Below are positions 26,264 through 34,987 of a stretch of 64,000 bases of DNA, in pieces. The notes beneath the pieces are model-generated. The model saw only the letters and a program-made list of their open reading frames with translations. It was not told where the DNA came from and searched no databases. The translations under genes were made by a program, and so were the position numbers. Origin of the DNA: Planctomycetota bacterium (GTDB taxonomy: Bacteria > Planctomycetota > J058); assembly GCA_023954375.1 (NCBI GenBank), contig JAMLIC010000024.1:62001-126000 (forward strand). Reading direction: 5' to 3'. The stretch's first letter is position 1. Each line of letters begins with the position of its first letter.

Positions 26264-27634
26264 GTGAGAAGGACGAATCGCTGTCGGTCAGCCATTCTCT
26301 TCGTCCTCCCGCTCACGTTCGCGCTTGCGCGTTCGAGCGTCGCACAGGAGGCACCCTGGGTGGCCGAGCAGGTCCGAGTCTCGCCGGGCGGAGTCGACTG
26401 GGTCGGCTCGACGCCCAGCGGTGCCGTCGTGGGCCTGTCCCCGAGCGACAAGAAGGTGTTCCTCTCTGCGGAGACGATTCTCCGGGACACGCAGACGTTC
26501 CTCCCCGCCCTCCCTCGCGATCCGGCGCCCTCGAGGAGCGCCGAGGCCAACCAGGCGTTGAGCGCTTGGCCGGTGTCCGCGACCATCGACCTCGACACGA
26601 GAGGACAGGTGGTGGCCGTTCGGCCCTCTTTGCTCGACGGGACAACCCGAGCGCAGCGAGACCTGGCGATGCAACAGCTCCAGCAACTGTCGGAGCTCTC
26701 GCGGCGCTGGAGAGATCGGCCGATCGAAGACGTCGTCCAGGAGTACGGCCGCGAACGCGCGCGCCTGCTTGATGCGTCGGTTTCCTTGGGGCGCTCCAAG
26801 TCGCTCGAGATCGGGGGTGGCGTCGCCCACGTCCTGCACGCGGCCCTAAGTGCCCGACCCGAGGCCCTGAACGAATGGCTGAGGAGTCACTTCGTCCCAT
26901 GCCTCATCCGGCGGCCCGATGGCACGGCGGGTACCGGGCTCTTCGTGGACCGGCGGCGCGTGCTGACGGCCCTGCATGTGCTCGAGGAGGTCGACGATGC
27001 AGCACGCATTACCGTGCATCTCCGAGGTGAGGTTCACACTGTGACGGAGGTCGTCCGCCACGACTCCATCGACCTGGCCCTCCTTGACCTTGACCTTGAC
27101 CCCAACGCCGACGCGCCGGACCCGCCACCGATCCGGTTCTGTGAGGTCATCGCGAGGTACGGCCCCTCGTGGCACTACCAGTTCCCGATCGCCGTGGTCG
27201 CGGCAGGTCCCTTCGACGGGCTCACGTCGCCGACGTGGCGGATGGGGAAGCTCTACTACCCCAGCAGGGCCTTCGAAGACGGTCTCCGGTTGCTGCTCTC
27301 CGAGGTGTTGAACTACCCGGCGCAGCTCGTCACCTCTGTTCTGAGGTGGTACAGGGCAGACGGACTGTTCGTCCTGTTCCGTGCCCGCTATGGAGAGCGG
27401 TCCTATCAGGAAGCGGCCAACGTGGCCGCGTATGCCCTGCCGGATGTCCCGGGTGGGCTCCATGGCCAGTCCGGTGGGCCAGTAGTCGCGATCACGGACG
27501 AGGGCGCGGTCCTCCTCGGTCTGCACGTCGGACGCGTCGGTTCCGGGAGTCGGCTCGTGACTCCGGAACAGCACCTGGTCTGTGTCCCCGCGGAGGCGGT
27601 GAAGTCGTTCATCGAGATCAAGAGGGCGCAATGA
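26264..27634 (+). CDS. Secreted trypsin-like serine protease
   Basis: A 456-residue exported protein; GTG start after GAGGGGTAGG. The signal peptide ends near SSVAQEAPW. The first 200 residues are not recognised. A chymotrypsin-fold protease follows, with a plausible catalytic triad: H238 in VLTALHVLEE, D270 in HDSIDLALLDLD and S403 in GLHGQSGGPVV. The gap between D and S is long, with an inserted region around 305-380 (MGKLYYPSRAFEDGLRLLLS). The stop overlaps the start of the lipoprotein gene (ATGA). Codon use is visibly less G+C-biased than in the chemosensory operon, hinting at separate ancestry. Confidence 0.82.
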   Translation: MRRTNRCRSAILFVLPLTFALARSSVAQEAPWVAEQVRVSPGGVDWVGSTPSGAVVGLSPSDKKVFLSAETILRDTQTFLPALPRDPAPSRSAEANQALSAWPVSATIDLDTRGQVVAVRPSLLDGTTRAQRDLAMQQLQQLSELSRRWRDRPIEDVVQEYGRERARLLDASVSLGRSKSLEIGGGVAHVLHAALSARPEALNEWLRSHFVPCLIRRPDGTAGTGLFVDRRRVLTALHVLEEVDDAARITVHLRGEVHTVTEVVRHDSIDLALLDLDLDPNADAPDPPPIRFCEVIARYGPSWHYQFPIAVVAAGPFDGLTSPTWRMGKLYYPSRAFEDGLRLLLSEVLNYPAQLVTSVLRWYRADGLFVLFRARYGERSYQEAANVAAYALPDVPGGLHGQSGGPVVAITDEGAVLLGLHVGRVGSGSRLVTPEQHLVCVPAEAVKSFIEIKRAQ

Positions 27635-28518
27635 ACCCCGGAGTCAGAACACTCCTCACTCTCTGTGTCACTTTCGCCGCGACGGGCTGTGGCTCCGTTC
27701 GGCTCACGAACGACGGGGGCAAGGCCACCAAGCTCGTCGTCAACAAGAAAGAAGCTCGCGAGGAACAGAAGTTCGTCCCCGGGGGAGAGCTCGCCGAGAA
27801 GGCCGGCATCTATGTCCTCCTCGGCCTGACCTACCTCGGGCAGCATCTGCTTGACGAGTTGATCAAGGACATGAATGCGAGCTATGGCTCCAGCGTGCTC
27901 GTCTCGACTACCTCGCCCGCGTCGATCGGGTTCATGACGGACCCGCTGTCCCAGCACACGTTCACGTTCGAACGCGCGGTCAAGCCGGACTACGTACGTG
28001 AGTATGAGAAGCATCTCGGCAAGTCAGGGTTCAACTCCTCCACGCCGGACCGCGAGACGGCCCTCCGCTTCGAGTTCACCACGGAGCTCACGGCGAGCGG
28101 AAACGCGGTGCGGATGGTCGACGCCAGCCTTCAGCTCCGCTCGACGAAGTCATCCGTCCCGGACGCGTTCTTCTTCTCCAAGAAGACGAACCTCACGTTC
28201 CTCGTGACGATTGCCGCGCCCCTGAACCAGCCCACGCCCCAGGTCGTCGACCTCGGGACCTGGGTGTTCGAACACAGGGTGAACTTCAAGAAGGATCCCA
28301 CAGGAGACGGATGGTTCTCGACCCGTCACTGGACCGAGGACGCACTGCAGTCCGTCCTCCTCCCGGTGCCCTTCGAGTACCTCCTCTCGACGCGCGTGCC
28401 AGTGAAGGACTACCAGGTCACCGTTCGCGTACTCGAGAGCGCGAAGGCGCAGGATGTCCTGAAGAAGGCCAACGAACTCCTGAAGAAGGCCCAGGAAGCG
28501 CTGCAGAAGAAGGCGTGA
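27631..28518 (+). CDS. Lipoprotein of unknown function coupled to the protease gene
   Basis: A 295-residue protein with a lipoprotein signal (TFAATGC, Cys20). After a short linker it contains a hydrophobic stretch (GIYVLLGLTYLGQHLLDELI, about 52-71) and a predominantly beta region to about 255, ending in a charged helix (LKKANELLKKAQEALQKKA). No family was recognised. Translational coupling to the serine protease indicates shared expression and possibly a protease-substrate or protease-adaptor relationship at the envelope; that is inference. Codon use resembles the protease gene. Confidence 0.7.
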   Translation: MNPGVRTLLTLCVTFAATGCGSVRLTNDGGKATKLVVNKKEAREEQKFVPGGELAEKAGIYVLLGLTYLGQHLLDELIKDMNASYGSSVLVSTTSPASIGFMTDPLSQHTFTFERAVKPDYVREYEKHLGKSGFNSSTPDRETALRFEFTTELTASGNAVRMVDASLQLRSTKSSVPDAFFFSKKTNLTFLVTIAAPLNQPTPQVVDLGTWVFEHRVNFKKDPTGDGWFSTRHWTEDALQSVLLPVPFEYLLSTRVPVKDYQVTVRVLESAKAQDVLKKANELLKKAQEALQKKA

Positions 28519-28742
28519 TCCCCGTCCCAGGGCAGGCCTGCTGGCGCCCGCCCATCCGGCGGCCCAAGGTGGGACCGGGGCTTGCACCGTGCGGCGGTCT
28601 AAATCCGCCGGCGCCGCTCCCGCGTAGATGGGGGGTGTCGGGAGGGCGCGCGGGACCGCGGGAGCACACGGACGTGCCGGCCCGCGTCCCAGGGGCGCGC
28701 CTGCGCCGCGAGGTCGGCCCCGGCGTGAGGAGGAGCGACAGG

Positions 28743-29594
28743 GTGAGGCAATTGACCACGACGACGTCCGGGCTCGCAGCCGCGCTGCTCGTGCTGACCC
28801 TCCCCGGCGCCGCGCAGGCGCAGTCCGAGGGGGCCGCGCCCGAGGGCGGGGGCCGGGTGATCGTGAAGCGGTCCGCGGACGGCGAGGGGACCCGCGAGCG
28901 GGTCATCATCCGTCGATCCGGTGAGGGCGAGGACGGCGAGCGGCGGCGGGTGATCATCCGCGGCGGCGACGAGGACGGGCCGCGCATGCTCCTCCGCCGC
29001 GCCGAGGGCGAGGGCGGGGAGGAGGGCCGCTTCGCCCTCCGCGGCGAGGGCGAGGGCGTCCGGCGCCTCTTCGACGCCGATGGCAACGAGCTCCGCGTCC
29101 GGCGCCTGTTCGACGCGGACGGCAACGAGCTCCGCGTCCTCCGTCGTCGCGGCGCCGAGGGCGAGCAGGAGGGCCGCTTCGCCCTCCGCGGCGAGGGCGA
29201 GGGCGACGGCGTCCGGCGCCTCTTCGACGCCGACGGCAACGAGCTCCGCGTCCTCCGCCGCGGCCCCACCGACGGCGCGGAGGAGGGCCGCCGCGCCGTC
29301 CGCGGCGAGGGCGACGGCGTCCGGCGCCTGTTCGACGCCGACGGCAACGAGCTCCGCGTCCTTCGCCGCGGCGACGCCGAGGGCCGGCGCCTGTTCGACG
29401 CCGACGGTAACGAGCTCCGCGTCCCTCGCCGTGTCGGGCCCGACGGCGAGGAGAAGGTCCGCATCCTCCGCCGCGGCGACGGCGAGGAGCGCCGGATCAT
29501 CCGCGGCGACGGCGAGGAGGGCGGTCGCGTCCTGCGCCGGGCCGAGGGCGAGGGCGACGGCGCGCCGCGTCGCCTCGTGCGCGAGCAAGAGTAA
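28743..29594 (+). CDS. Exported repeat protein with FDADGNELRV motifs
   Basis: A 283-residue protein starting with GTG after AGGAG. The signal peptide ends near AAQAQSEG. The rest is extremely rich in Arg, Glu, Asp and Gly. Five copies of RRLFDADGNELRV occur between about residues 100 and 235, interspersed with GRFALRGEGEG units and RVIIRR/RVLRR strands. DADGNE resembles a calcium-binding EF-hand or RTX loop, but spacing and flanks do not match a known family. No function can be assigned. The 224 bases before it contain no recognised gene. Confidence 0.7.
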   Translation: MRQLTTTTSGLAAALLVLTLPGAAQAQSEGAAPEGGGRVIVKRSADGEGTRERVIIRRSGEGEDGERRRVIIRGGDEDGPRMLLRRAEGEGGEEGRFALRGEGEGVRRLFDADGNELRVRRLFDADGNELRVLRRRGAEGEQEGRFALRGEGEGDGVRRLFDADGNELRVLRRGPTDGAEEGRRAVRGEGDGVRRLFDADGNELRVLRRGDAEGRRLFDADGNELRVPRRVGPDGEEKVRILRRGDGEERRIIRGDGEEGGRVLRRAEGEGDGAPRRLVREQE

Positions 29595-29802
29595 GTAGCC
29601 CAGCTCGAGCGACCGTCATCCCTCCCCGCGCACCCGTCCCATCCGCCGGACGCCGTGCGCGGGGAGGGCCACTGTACGGACCCCCCCCGAGGCCGTTGGT
29701 CGGACCGACGGTCGGGGCGCGCAGGGGGAATGCGTCGCCGCGCGACCCGAGCGGCCCGGCCTGACGCGGGTGCCGTAGGATCGGCGCCCCTGGAGGGACG
29801 CC

Positions 29803-31251
29803 ATGACCCACGCCCGCCGCGCCGCCGCCCTGGTCGCGCTCGCGCTCGTCGCCGGCTGCGCCACCAACCCGGTCACCGGGGAGCGCGAGCTGATGCTCGT
29901 CTCGAAGCGCCAGGAGGAGGCCCTCGGCCGCGACGCCGACCGCGAGATCGTCGCGCAGTTCGGCCTCTACCAGGGCCCGGCCCTGCAGCGCTACGTCGAG
30001 GACGTCGGCCACCGGCTCGTCGCCGTGAGCCACCGGCCGAACATGACGTTCACGTTCCGGATCCTCGACGACCCGGTCGTCAACGCCTTCGCCCTCCCGG
30101 GCGGCTACGTCTACCTCACGCGCGGGATCCTCGCCTACCTGCAGAGCGAGGGGGCCATGACCATGGTCCTCGGCCACGAGGTGGGCCACGTGACGGCGCG
30201 CCACGGCGCGCAGCGGCTCACGCGCCAGCAGCTGCTCGGGCTCGGGATCGGGATCACGTCGCTGCTCGGCGACGACTTCGCCCTCGTCACGGGCATCGCG
30301 GCCGGCGGCGGGCAGCTCCTCCTGCTCAAGTACGACCGCGACCAGGAGCGGCAGTCCGACCAGCTCGGCGTGACCTACGGCACGCGCGCCGGCTTCGACA
30401 CGACCGACGGGGCGACGTTCTTCTCCACCCTCCAGCGGCTGTCGGGCGACCGCGGGGCCCTGCCCTCCTGGTTCAGCACCCACCCCGACCCCGGCGAGCG
30501 CCATGACACCGTGCGCGCGCAGTCGCAGCGCGCGCAGGCCGAGGCGGGGCTGGCGAGCTACCAGAACGACAAGGCCGGCTACCTGCGCCGCCTGCAGGGC
30601 CTGCCGTTCGGCCCCGACCCGCAGCAGGGCTTCCTCGAGCGCGGCTGGGTCAACCACCCCGCCCAGCGCTGGCGGGCCCCCGTGCCCGGCGGCTGGACGC
30701 TCCACACGCAGGCGGGCCGGCTCCAGCTCGCCGCCCCCGACGGCGCGCGCGCCGTGCTCGTGGGCCTCGCCAAGGAGGGCGACGCCGCGGCGGCCGCCAG
30801 CGCGTTCGCCGCCCAGGAGGGGGTCGCCGTCCGCGACCGGTCCGACCTCACGGTCGGCGGCTTCCCGGCCGCGCGCGTCGAGTCGACGATCCGCACCTCG
30901 AACGGCGAGGTCGCCGTCCTCTCGACGTTCATCGCCCGGGAGGGCCGCGTCCACGCCTTCCACGGCCTGGCCGAGCCGGCCGACCTGCCCGCGGCCCGCG
31001 CCACCCTGCTCGGGATCGCCGAGGGCTTCCAGGCGCTCACCGACCCGCGGGCCCTCTCGATCCAGCCCGCCGAGGTGCACATCGTCGAGGCCCCGCGCAC
31101 CGGCACCTTCCGCTCGGTCGTGCGCGACTGGCCGGTCCCCGAGGGCGTCGGGCTCGACGTCGAGGGCCTCGCGATCCTGAACGGCGTCGGCGCCGACGAG
31201 ACCGTCACGCAGGGGACGCTGCTCAAGGTGCTGCGCCGGCGCGGAGGCTGA
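29803..31251 (+). CDS. M48-family metalloprotease lipoprotein
   Basis: A 482-residue protein with lipobox LVAGC (Cys19). The M48 domain includes VNAFALPGGYVYLTRGIL and the zinc motif HEVGH (125-129), with a third ligand expected in the DRDQERQSDQLG segment, and WFSTHPDPGERH. After about residue 270 comes a region typical of longer M48 proteins, with LysM-like or BON-like content not clearly identified, ending in a short GADETVTQGTLLKVL tail. Such BepA/LoiP-like proteases degrade misfolded outer-membrane proteins in the periplasm. A TAGGAT -10-like box is at 29776-29781 and GGAGGG precedes the ATG. Confidence 0.92.
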   Translation: MTHARRAAALVALALVAGCATNPVTGERELMLVSKRQEEALGRDADREIVAQFGLYQGPALQRYVEDVGHRLVAVSHRPNMTFTFRILDDPVVNAFALPGGYVYLTRGILAYLQSEGAMTMVLGHEVGHVTARHGAQRLTRQQLLGLGIGITSLLGDDFALVTGIAAGGGQLLLLKYDRDQERQSDQLGVTYGTRAGFDTTDGATFFSTLQRLSGDRGALPSWFSTHPDPGERHDTVRAQSQRAQAEAGLASYQNDKAGYLRRLQGLPFGPDPQQGFLERGWVNHPAQRWRAPVPGGWTLHTQAGRLQLAAPDGARAVLVGLAKEGDAAAAASAFAAQEGVAVRDRSDLTVGGFPAARVESTIRTSNGEVAVLSTFIAREGRVHAFHGLAEPADLPAARATLLGIAEGFQALTDPRALSIQPAEVHIVEAPRTGTFRSVVRDWPVPEGVGLDVEGLAILNGVGADETVTQGTLLKVLRRRGG

Positions 31252-31252
31252 G

Positions 31253-31275
31253 GGCCGGCCCCCCGATCACCGGCC
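31253..31275. terminator. Possible bidirectional terminator hairpin
   Basis: GGCCGG (31253-31258) pairs with CCGGCC (31270-31275) around an 11-base loop, between two convergent genes only 15 bases apart. It lacks a T-tract and overlaps the stop of the minus-strand gene, so support is modest. Confidence 0.3.
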
Positions 31276-33861
31276 GCGGAGCACGACGACCTTCGACGGC
31301 CCGGCGCTCGAGGTCGTGCGCAGGGACACGACGAAGTCCATGCGCCCGTCGCGGTCGAGGTCGCCCGCCGCCACGCCGATCGGGAAGCCGCCGGGGCGGT
31401 ACTGCGCGCCGGGGACCATGCGCCGGGGGTCGGTCGGGTCGCCGAGCAGGAAGCTGATCACGGCGCCCGCCGACGCCACCACGAGGTCGGGCGTCCCGTC
31501 GCGGTTCACGTCGGCGACGTCGAAGTCGGACACGGCGAGGATGCCCGGCGTCCCCGGGACGGCGAGCTCGACCCGCGGGCCGAGCAGGGCGCCGGGCTGG
31601 CCGTACCACACCTTGAGCGTGGGGTGGTCGCGGGTGGCCAGCACGACGTCCAGGCGCCCGTCGCGGTCGAGGTCGGTGACCACGACCTTCTCCGGCCCGC
31701 GGCCGCCGTCGACGGCGACGGGCGGGAGGAACCGCCCGGGGTTCGCGGGGTCCTGCCGGTAGACGGCGAGCTGGTTCGTCGTGTGGAAGCCGGCGACGAT
31801 GTCCAGCAGGCCGTCGCCGTCGAGGTCGCCCACCGCCACCGTGCGCGCCTCGGCGCGCGGGGCGGGCGGGGCGTAGACCTCGGGCGCGAGGAAGCGGCCC
31901 GGGAACGCCGGCCACTGCCGGAGGACGGCCACGCCGCTCCCGGCCATGTTCGTCGTGTAGGAGCCGCCGAAGTTGCCGACGACGATGTCCGGGCGCCCGT
32001 CGCCGTCGACGTCGCCGATCGCGAGCGCCATGGGCGCGAGCCCGCCCGTCGGGTGGGCGAGCGGCGGCTCGAACTGACCGGCCACGGACGACTGCAGGAG
32101 GACGTGCACGACGTGTTGGCGCGAGTCGGCGACCACGACGTCCAGCCGGCCGTCGCCGTCGAGGTCGGCCACCTCGACCACGGCGTCCTGGGCGACGAGC
32201 GCGAGCAGCACCCCGGGCAGCAGGTGCCCCGGGCGGGTGACGTCGGCCTGGTGGAACATGACCGACCCGTCGGCGGCGGTCGTGAGCACGTCGGGGTACC
32301 CGTCGCCGTCGAGGTCCACGACCCGCGCGCGGAGGGCGACCGGGGCCGTGCCCGCGAGCGTCACCGGCGCCGCCGGGCCGCCGGCGCCTCCGACCGTGAC
32401 CGAGGCCAGGCTCGGCGTCAGGTCGAGCGCCAGCTCGTCGCGCGCGCCGTCCCCGGTCATGTCGCCCAGCGCCACGAGGCGCTGGGCCGTGGGCGCGAGG
32501 AAGCGGCCCGGCTGCGCGGGGTCCTGCAGGGCGACCAGCCCGCTCCCGGCGCTGGCGCGGGCGACGACGTCGAGCCGGCCGTCGCCGTCCACGTCGACGA
32601 GCGTCACGTCGAGCCAGACGAACATGCCCGAGGGCGCCGTGGCGCCGTCCACGCCGGCGAGGAAGCTGCCCGGGCGGGCCGGGTCGCCGCGGTAGAAGGT
32701 CACCCGGCGCCCGCCCGGCGCGACGACCACGAGGTCGATGACGCCGTCGCCGTCGACGTCGCCCGCGGCGATCCCGCCGCCCTGCGGCGACGGCGAGGGG
32801 AGGGCCGGCGTCAGCGCCGCCGGGGGCAGGAACCGCCCGGGCGCGGCGGGGTCCTGGAGGAACACCCGGCCGTTCACGTCGGCGAGGTCGAGGCGGCCGT
32901 CGCCGTCGAGGTCGGCCAGGCAGAAGGGGCCGGTCGGGGCGGAGGCGATCGCGGTCGGCTCGAGGAACTCGCCGCGCGCGGCCGGGTCGTGGCGGTAGAG
33001 CGAGAGCGCCGGCCCGCCCAGGCGGTCGATCGCGACGAGGTCCACGTGGCCGTCGCCGTCGACGTCGCCGACCTGCGGCGCGCCGCCGAAGGCCAGGACG
33101 CGGGGCTTCGCGAAGCCGCCCGGCCGGGCGCGGTCGGCGACGAGCGCGAAGATCGACTCCTCCTGCGTCTCGGCCGCCCGGCCCCAGGTGATGAGGTCCA
33201 GCCCGGCGTCGCCGCCGACGTCGGCCAGGAGGACCGCCAGCGGCCGCACGGGGGTGCGCAGGAGCGGTCCCACCGTCAGGGCGCCGCGCGCGTCGGCGCG
33301 GACCACCTGCAGGCCGTCCCTGCCGGCCAGGACCGCGGCCTGGCGCCCGCTCCCGTCGAGGTCCGCGAGCGCCGCGGCGAACGGCGCCGCGAGGACCGGA
33401 GCGGACCTCGGCGCGCCGATGTCGGGCTCCGTCGGGTCGGGCGGCCCGGGCGTGCGCACGCCGATCGCGTAGGTCCCCGTGCCGCGCGTGCTCGCGTGGA
33501 TCACCCGCGCGTAGTAGGTCCCCGCCGTCGCGGGCACGAAGTCGACGCGGCTGGCGAGGCCGCCGCCGCCGTTGCGGTCGCCGCCGATGTAGGAGCCGTT
33601 CGGCCGGTAGACGTCGAGGACCGAGTCCATCGTCGGCCCGAGCGAGGTCGTGTAGACGATCACGTGGACGTTCGCGGGGACCGTGAACTTGAACCAGTCC
33701 CGGTCGCCCCCGATCTCGATCGTCCCGGCCACCGTCGGGCCGTCGAGCACCACGGTGGTCGCCGCGCTGCTGCGGACGTTCGAGTGGTCGTCCTGCGCGC
33801 GCGCGGGCGCGGCCAGGAGCAGGAGACCGCCCAGGAGGAGGAGGTTGCGAAGGGTCGTCAT
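31267..33861 (-). CDS. Secreted FG-GAP/VCBS-repeat protein
   Basis: An 864-residue exported protein; signal peptide ends near APARAQDD. Residues about 30-130 look like a PPC-type bacterial pre-peptidase C-terminal domain (DRDWFKFTVPANVHVIVYTT, TAGTYYARV). The rest consists of at least a dozen VCBS/FG-GAP repeats with GDVDGDGxxDxV-type calcium loops, expected to form beta-propellers. These proteins are common in planctomycetes and myxobacteria, where roles in surface adhesion or polymer binding are proposed. No sorting signal was seen at the C-terminus. Gene stands alone on the minus strand. Confidence 0.93.
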   Translation of the reverse strand: MTTLRNLLLLGGLLLLAAPARAQDDHSNVRSSAATTVVLDGPTVAGTIEIGGDRDWFKFTVPANVHVIVYTTSLGPTMDSVLDVYRPNGSYIGGDRNGGGGLASRVDFVPATAGTYYARVIHASTRGTGTYAIGVRTPGPPDPTEPDIGAPRSAPVLAAPFAAALADLDGSGRQAAVLAGRDGLQVVRADARGALTVGPLLRTPVRPLAVLLADVGGDAGLDLITWGRAAETQEESIFALVADRARPGGFAKPRVLAFGGAPQVGDVDGDGHVDLVAIDRLGGPALSLYRHDPAARGEFLEPTAIASAPTGPFCLADLDGDGRLDLADVNGRVFLQDPAAPGRFLPPAALTPALPSPSPQGGGIAAGDVDGDGVIDLVVVAPGGRRVTFYRGDPARPGSFLAGVDGATAPSGMFVWLDVTLVDVDGDGRLDVVARASAGSGLVALQDPAQPGRFLAPTAQRLVALGDMTGDGARDELALDLTPSLASVTVGGAGGPAAPVTLAGTAPVALRARVVDLDGDGYPDVLTTAADGSVMFHQADVTRPGHLLPGVLLALVAQDAVVEVADLDGDGRLDVVVADSRQHVVHVLLQSSVAGQFEPPLAHPTGGLAPMALAIGDVDGDGRPDIVVGNFGGSYTTNMAGSGVAVLRQWPAFPGRFLAPEVYAPPAPRAEARTVAVGDLDGDGLLDIVAGFHTTNQLAVYRQDPANPGRFLPPVAVDGGRGPEKVVVTDLDRDGRLDVVLATRDHPTLKVWYGQPGALLGPRVELAVPGTPGILAVSDFDVADVNRDGTPDLVVASAGAVISFLLGDPTDPRRMVPGAQYRPGGFPIGVAAGDLDRDGRMDFVVSLRTTSSAGPSKVVVLRGR

Positions 33862-34063
33862 GGCGGCCTCGCCGGGGCAGCAAGCACGCCTCAGTCCAGA
33901 GCCGGACAGTTGTGACCACGGGGGTTACGTGCCTCCCGGCGCCGCTTTCCCGAAAACGCGCGCGGGTTGCAAAAGGTGTGCACCTCCCTTCAAGGCGACG
34001 GGAGGTCCCTCCGCGTGGATCGGTCATGACCGGGGGGTGACGGCTCGCGGGGACCGTGTGCCC

Positions 34064-34975
34064 ATGCACCGGCTGCTCGCCCTCGGCACCTTCTGTCTGA
34101 CCTGCCTGACCGCGTGCGTCGCCGACTCACAGCCACCCGCGGAGACCCGACCGCCCGCGCCTCCGCCCGTCGCGTCCCCGACCTTCTGGCCCGAGACCAC
34201 CGGGATCGAGCTCTCGCTCCTGCCGCAGCTCGCCGTGAGCACGACGCGGGAGCCGGGGGGCGAGCTCCTCGACGCGTCGTTCGACGTCGCCGACCTGCTG
34301 CTGACCACGTTCGACCCCGACGCCCTCGTGGCCGAGGTGCGCGCCGCCTGCGGCGACGACGCCTGGGCGCCGCCCGCCGACCTGCGCCTCGAGGGCGGCC
34401 GGCTCGAGGTCCGCCAGACGGCGGCGGTACTGGCGCTCGTGCAGGACGAGCTCGCGGCCCTGCGGCGGACGGACGGGCTCTTCGTCATGCTCGAGGTCTG
34501 GCGGCTCAGGACCACCGACGCGTCGCTCGCCGCGATCGGGGTCGATCTCGCGCCGCTGAGCGGTAGGTCCGGCGAGGCCCCGCTCGAGGCGACCGTGCTG
34601 GAGCCCTTCCAGGTGGCGGCCGTCTGGCGGGCGTCCGCGGAGGGTCAACGGCGCCGGCGCCCTCCACCCCTCGTCACTGCGGCTCGTCGGCAGCGCGTCC
34701 GCGTCAGCCTGACCGGCGACGACGACCTCGCCCTCGAGCTGAGACCCACGCTCGCGGACGACGCTCGATCGCTGCGGCTCGAGCTCCTGCCCGCGAACCG
34801 TCTCTCCGGCGAGGCGACGCCGTCCGGGACGGCGACCCTGCACGTGCCCGCCAGCTCCACGATCCTGCTGCGCTGCGGCGAGCAGGGCCCCTTGCTCACG
34901 CTGACGTTCAGCGTCGTCTCGCTGCGCGAAGGCGACGCGAAGCGCTTCACGCTCGACGACGACGACGGGCGCTGA
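34064..34975 (+). CDS. Lipoprotein with planctomycete secretin-N-like domain
   Basis: A 303-residue protein; lipobox LTAC (Cys18), Pro-rich linker, then a region (FDVADLLLTTFDPDALVAEV, RLEGGRLEVRQTAAVLALV) that matches a recurring planctomycete pattern of DLL...W....I....G.L.V.QTP..H..V..LL, related to secretin N-domains. The C-terminal half is strand-rich (TATLHVPASSTILLRC). The ATG at 34064 is preferred because it opens directly into the signal sequence. It may be an outer-membrane or secretion accessory protein; function is not established. Confidence 0.7.
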   Translation: MHRLLALGTFCLTCLTACVADSQPPAETRPPAPPPVASPTFWPETTGIELSLLPQLAVSTTREPGGELLDASFDVADLLLTTFDPDALVAEVRAACGDDAWAPPADLRLEGGRLEVRQTAAVLALVQDELAALRRTDGLFVMLEVWRLRTTDASLAAIGVDLAPLSGRSGEAPLEATVLEPFQVAAVWRASAEGQRRRRPPPLVTAARRQRVRVSLTGDDDLALELRPTLADDARSLRLELLPANRLSGEATPSGTATLHVPASSTILLRCGEQGPLLTLTFSVVSLREGDAKRFTLDDDDGR

Positions 34976-34987
34976 CGACTCGAGGGC

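Noticed and set aside
29080..29598. Alternative frame overlapping the FDADGNELRV repeat protein
   Set aside because: Ala/Ser/Arg-rich shadow; the frame starting at 28743 has a signal peptide and ribosome-binding site.
31624..33915. Long plus-strand open frame opposite the FG-GAP protein
   Set aside because: Mirror of the repetitive GDVDGDG codons on the other strand; composition is not protein-like.
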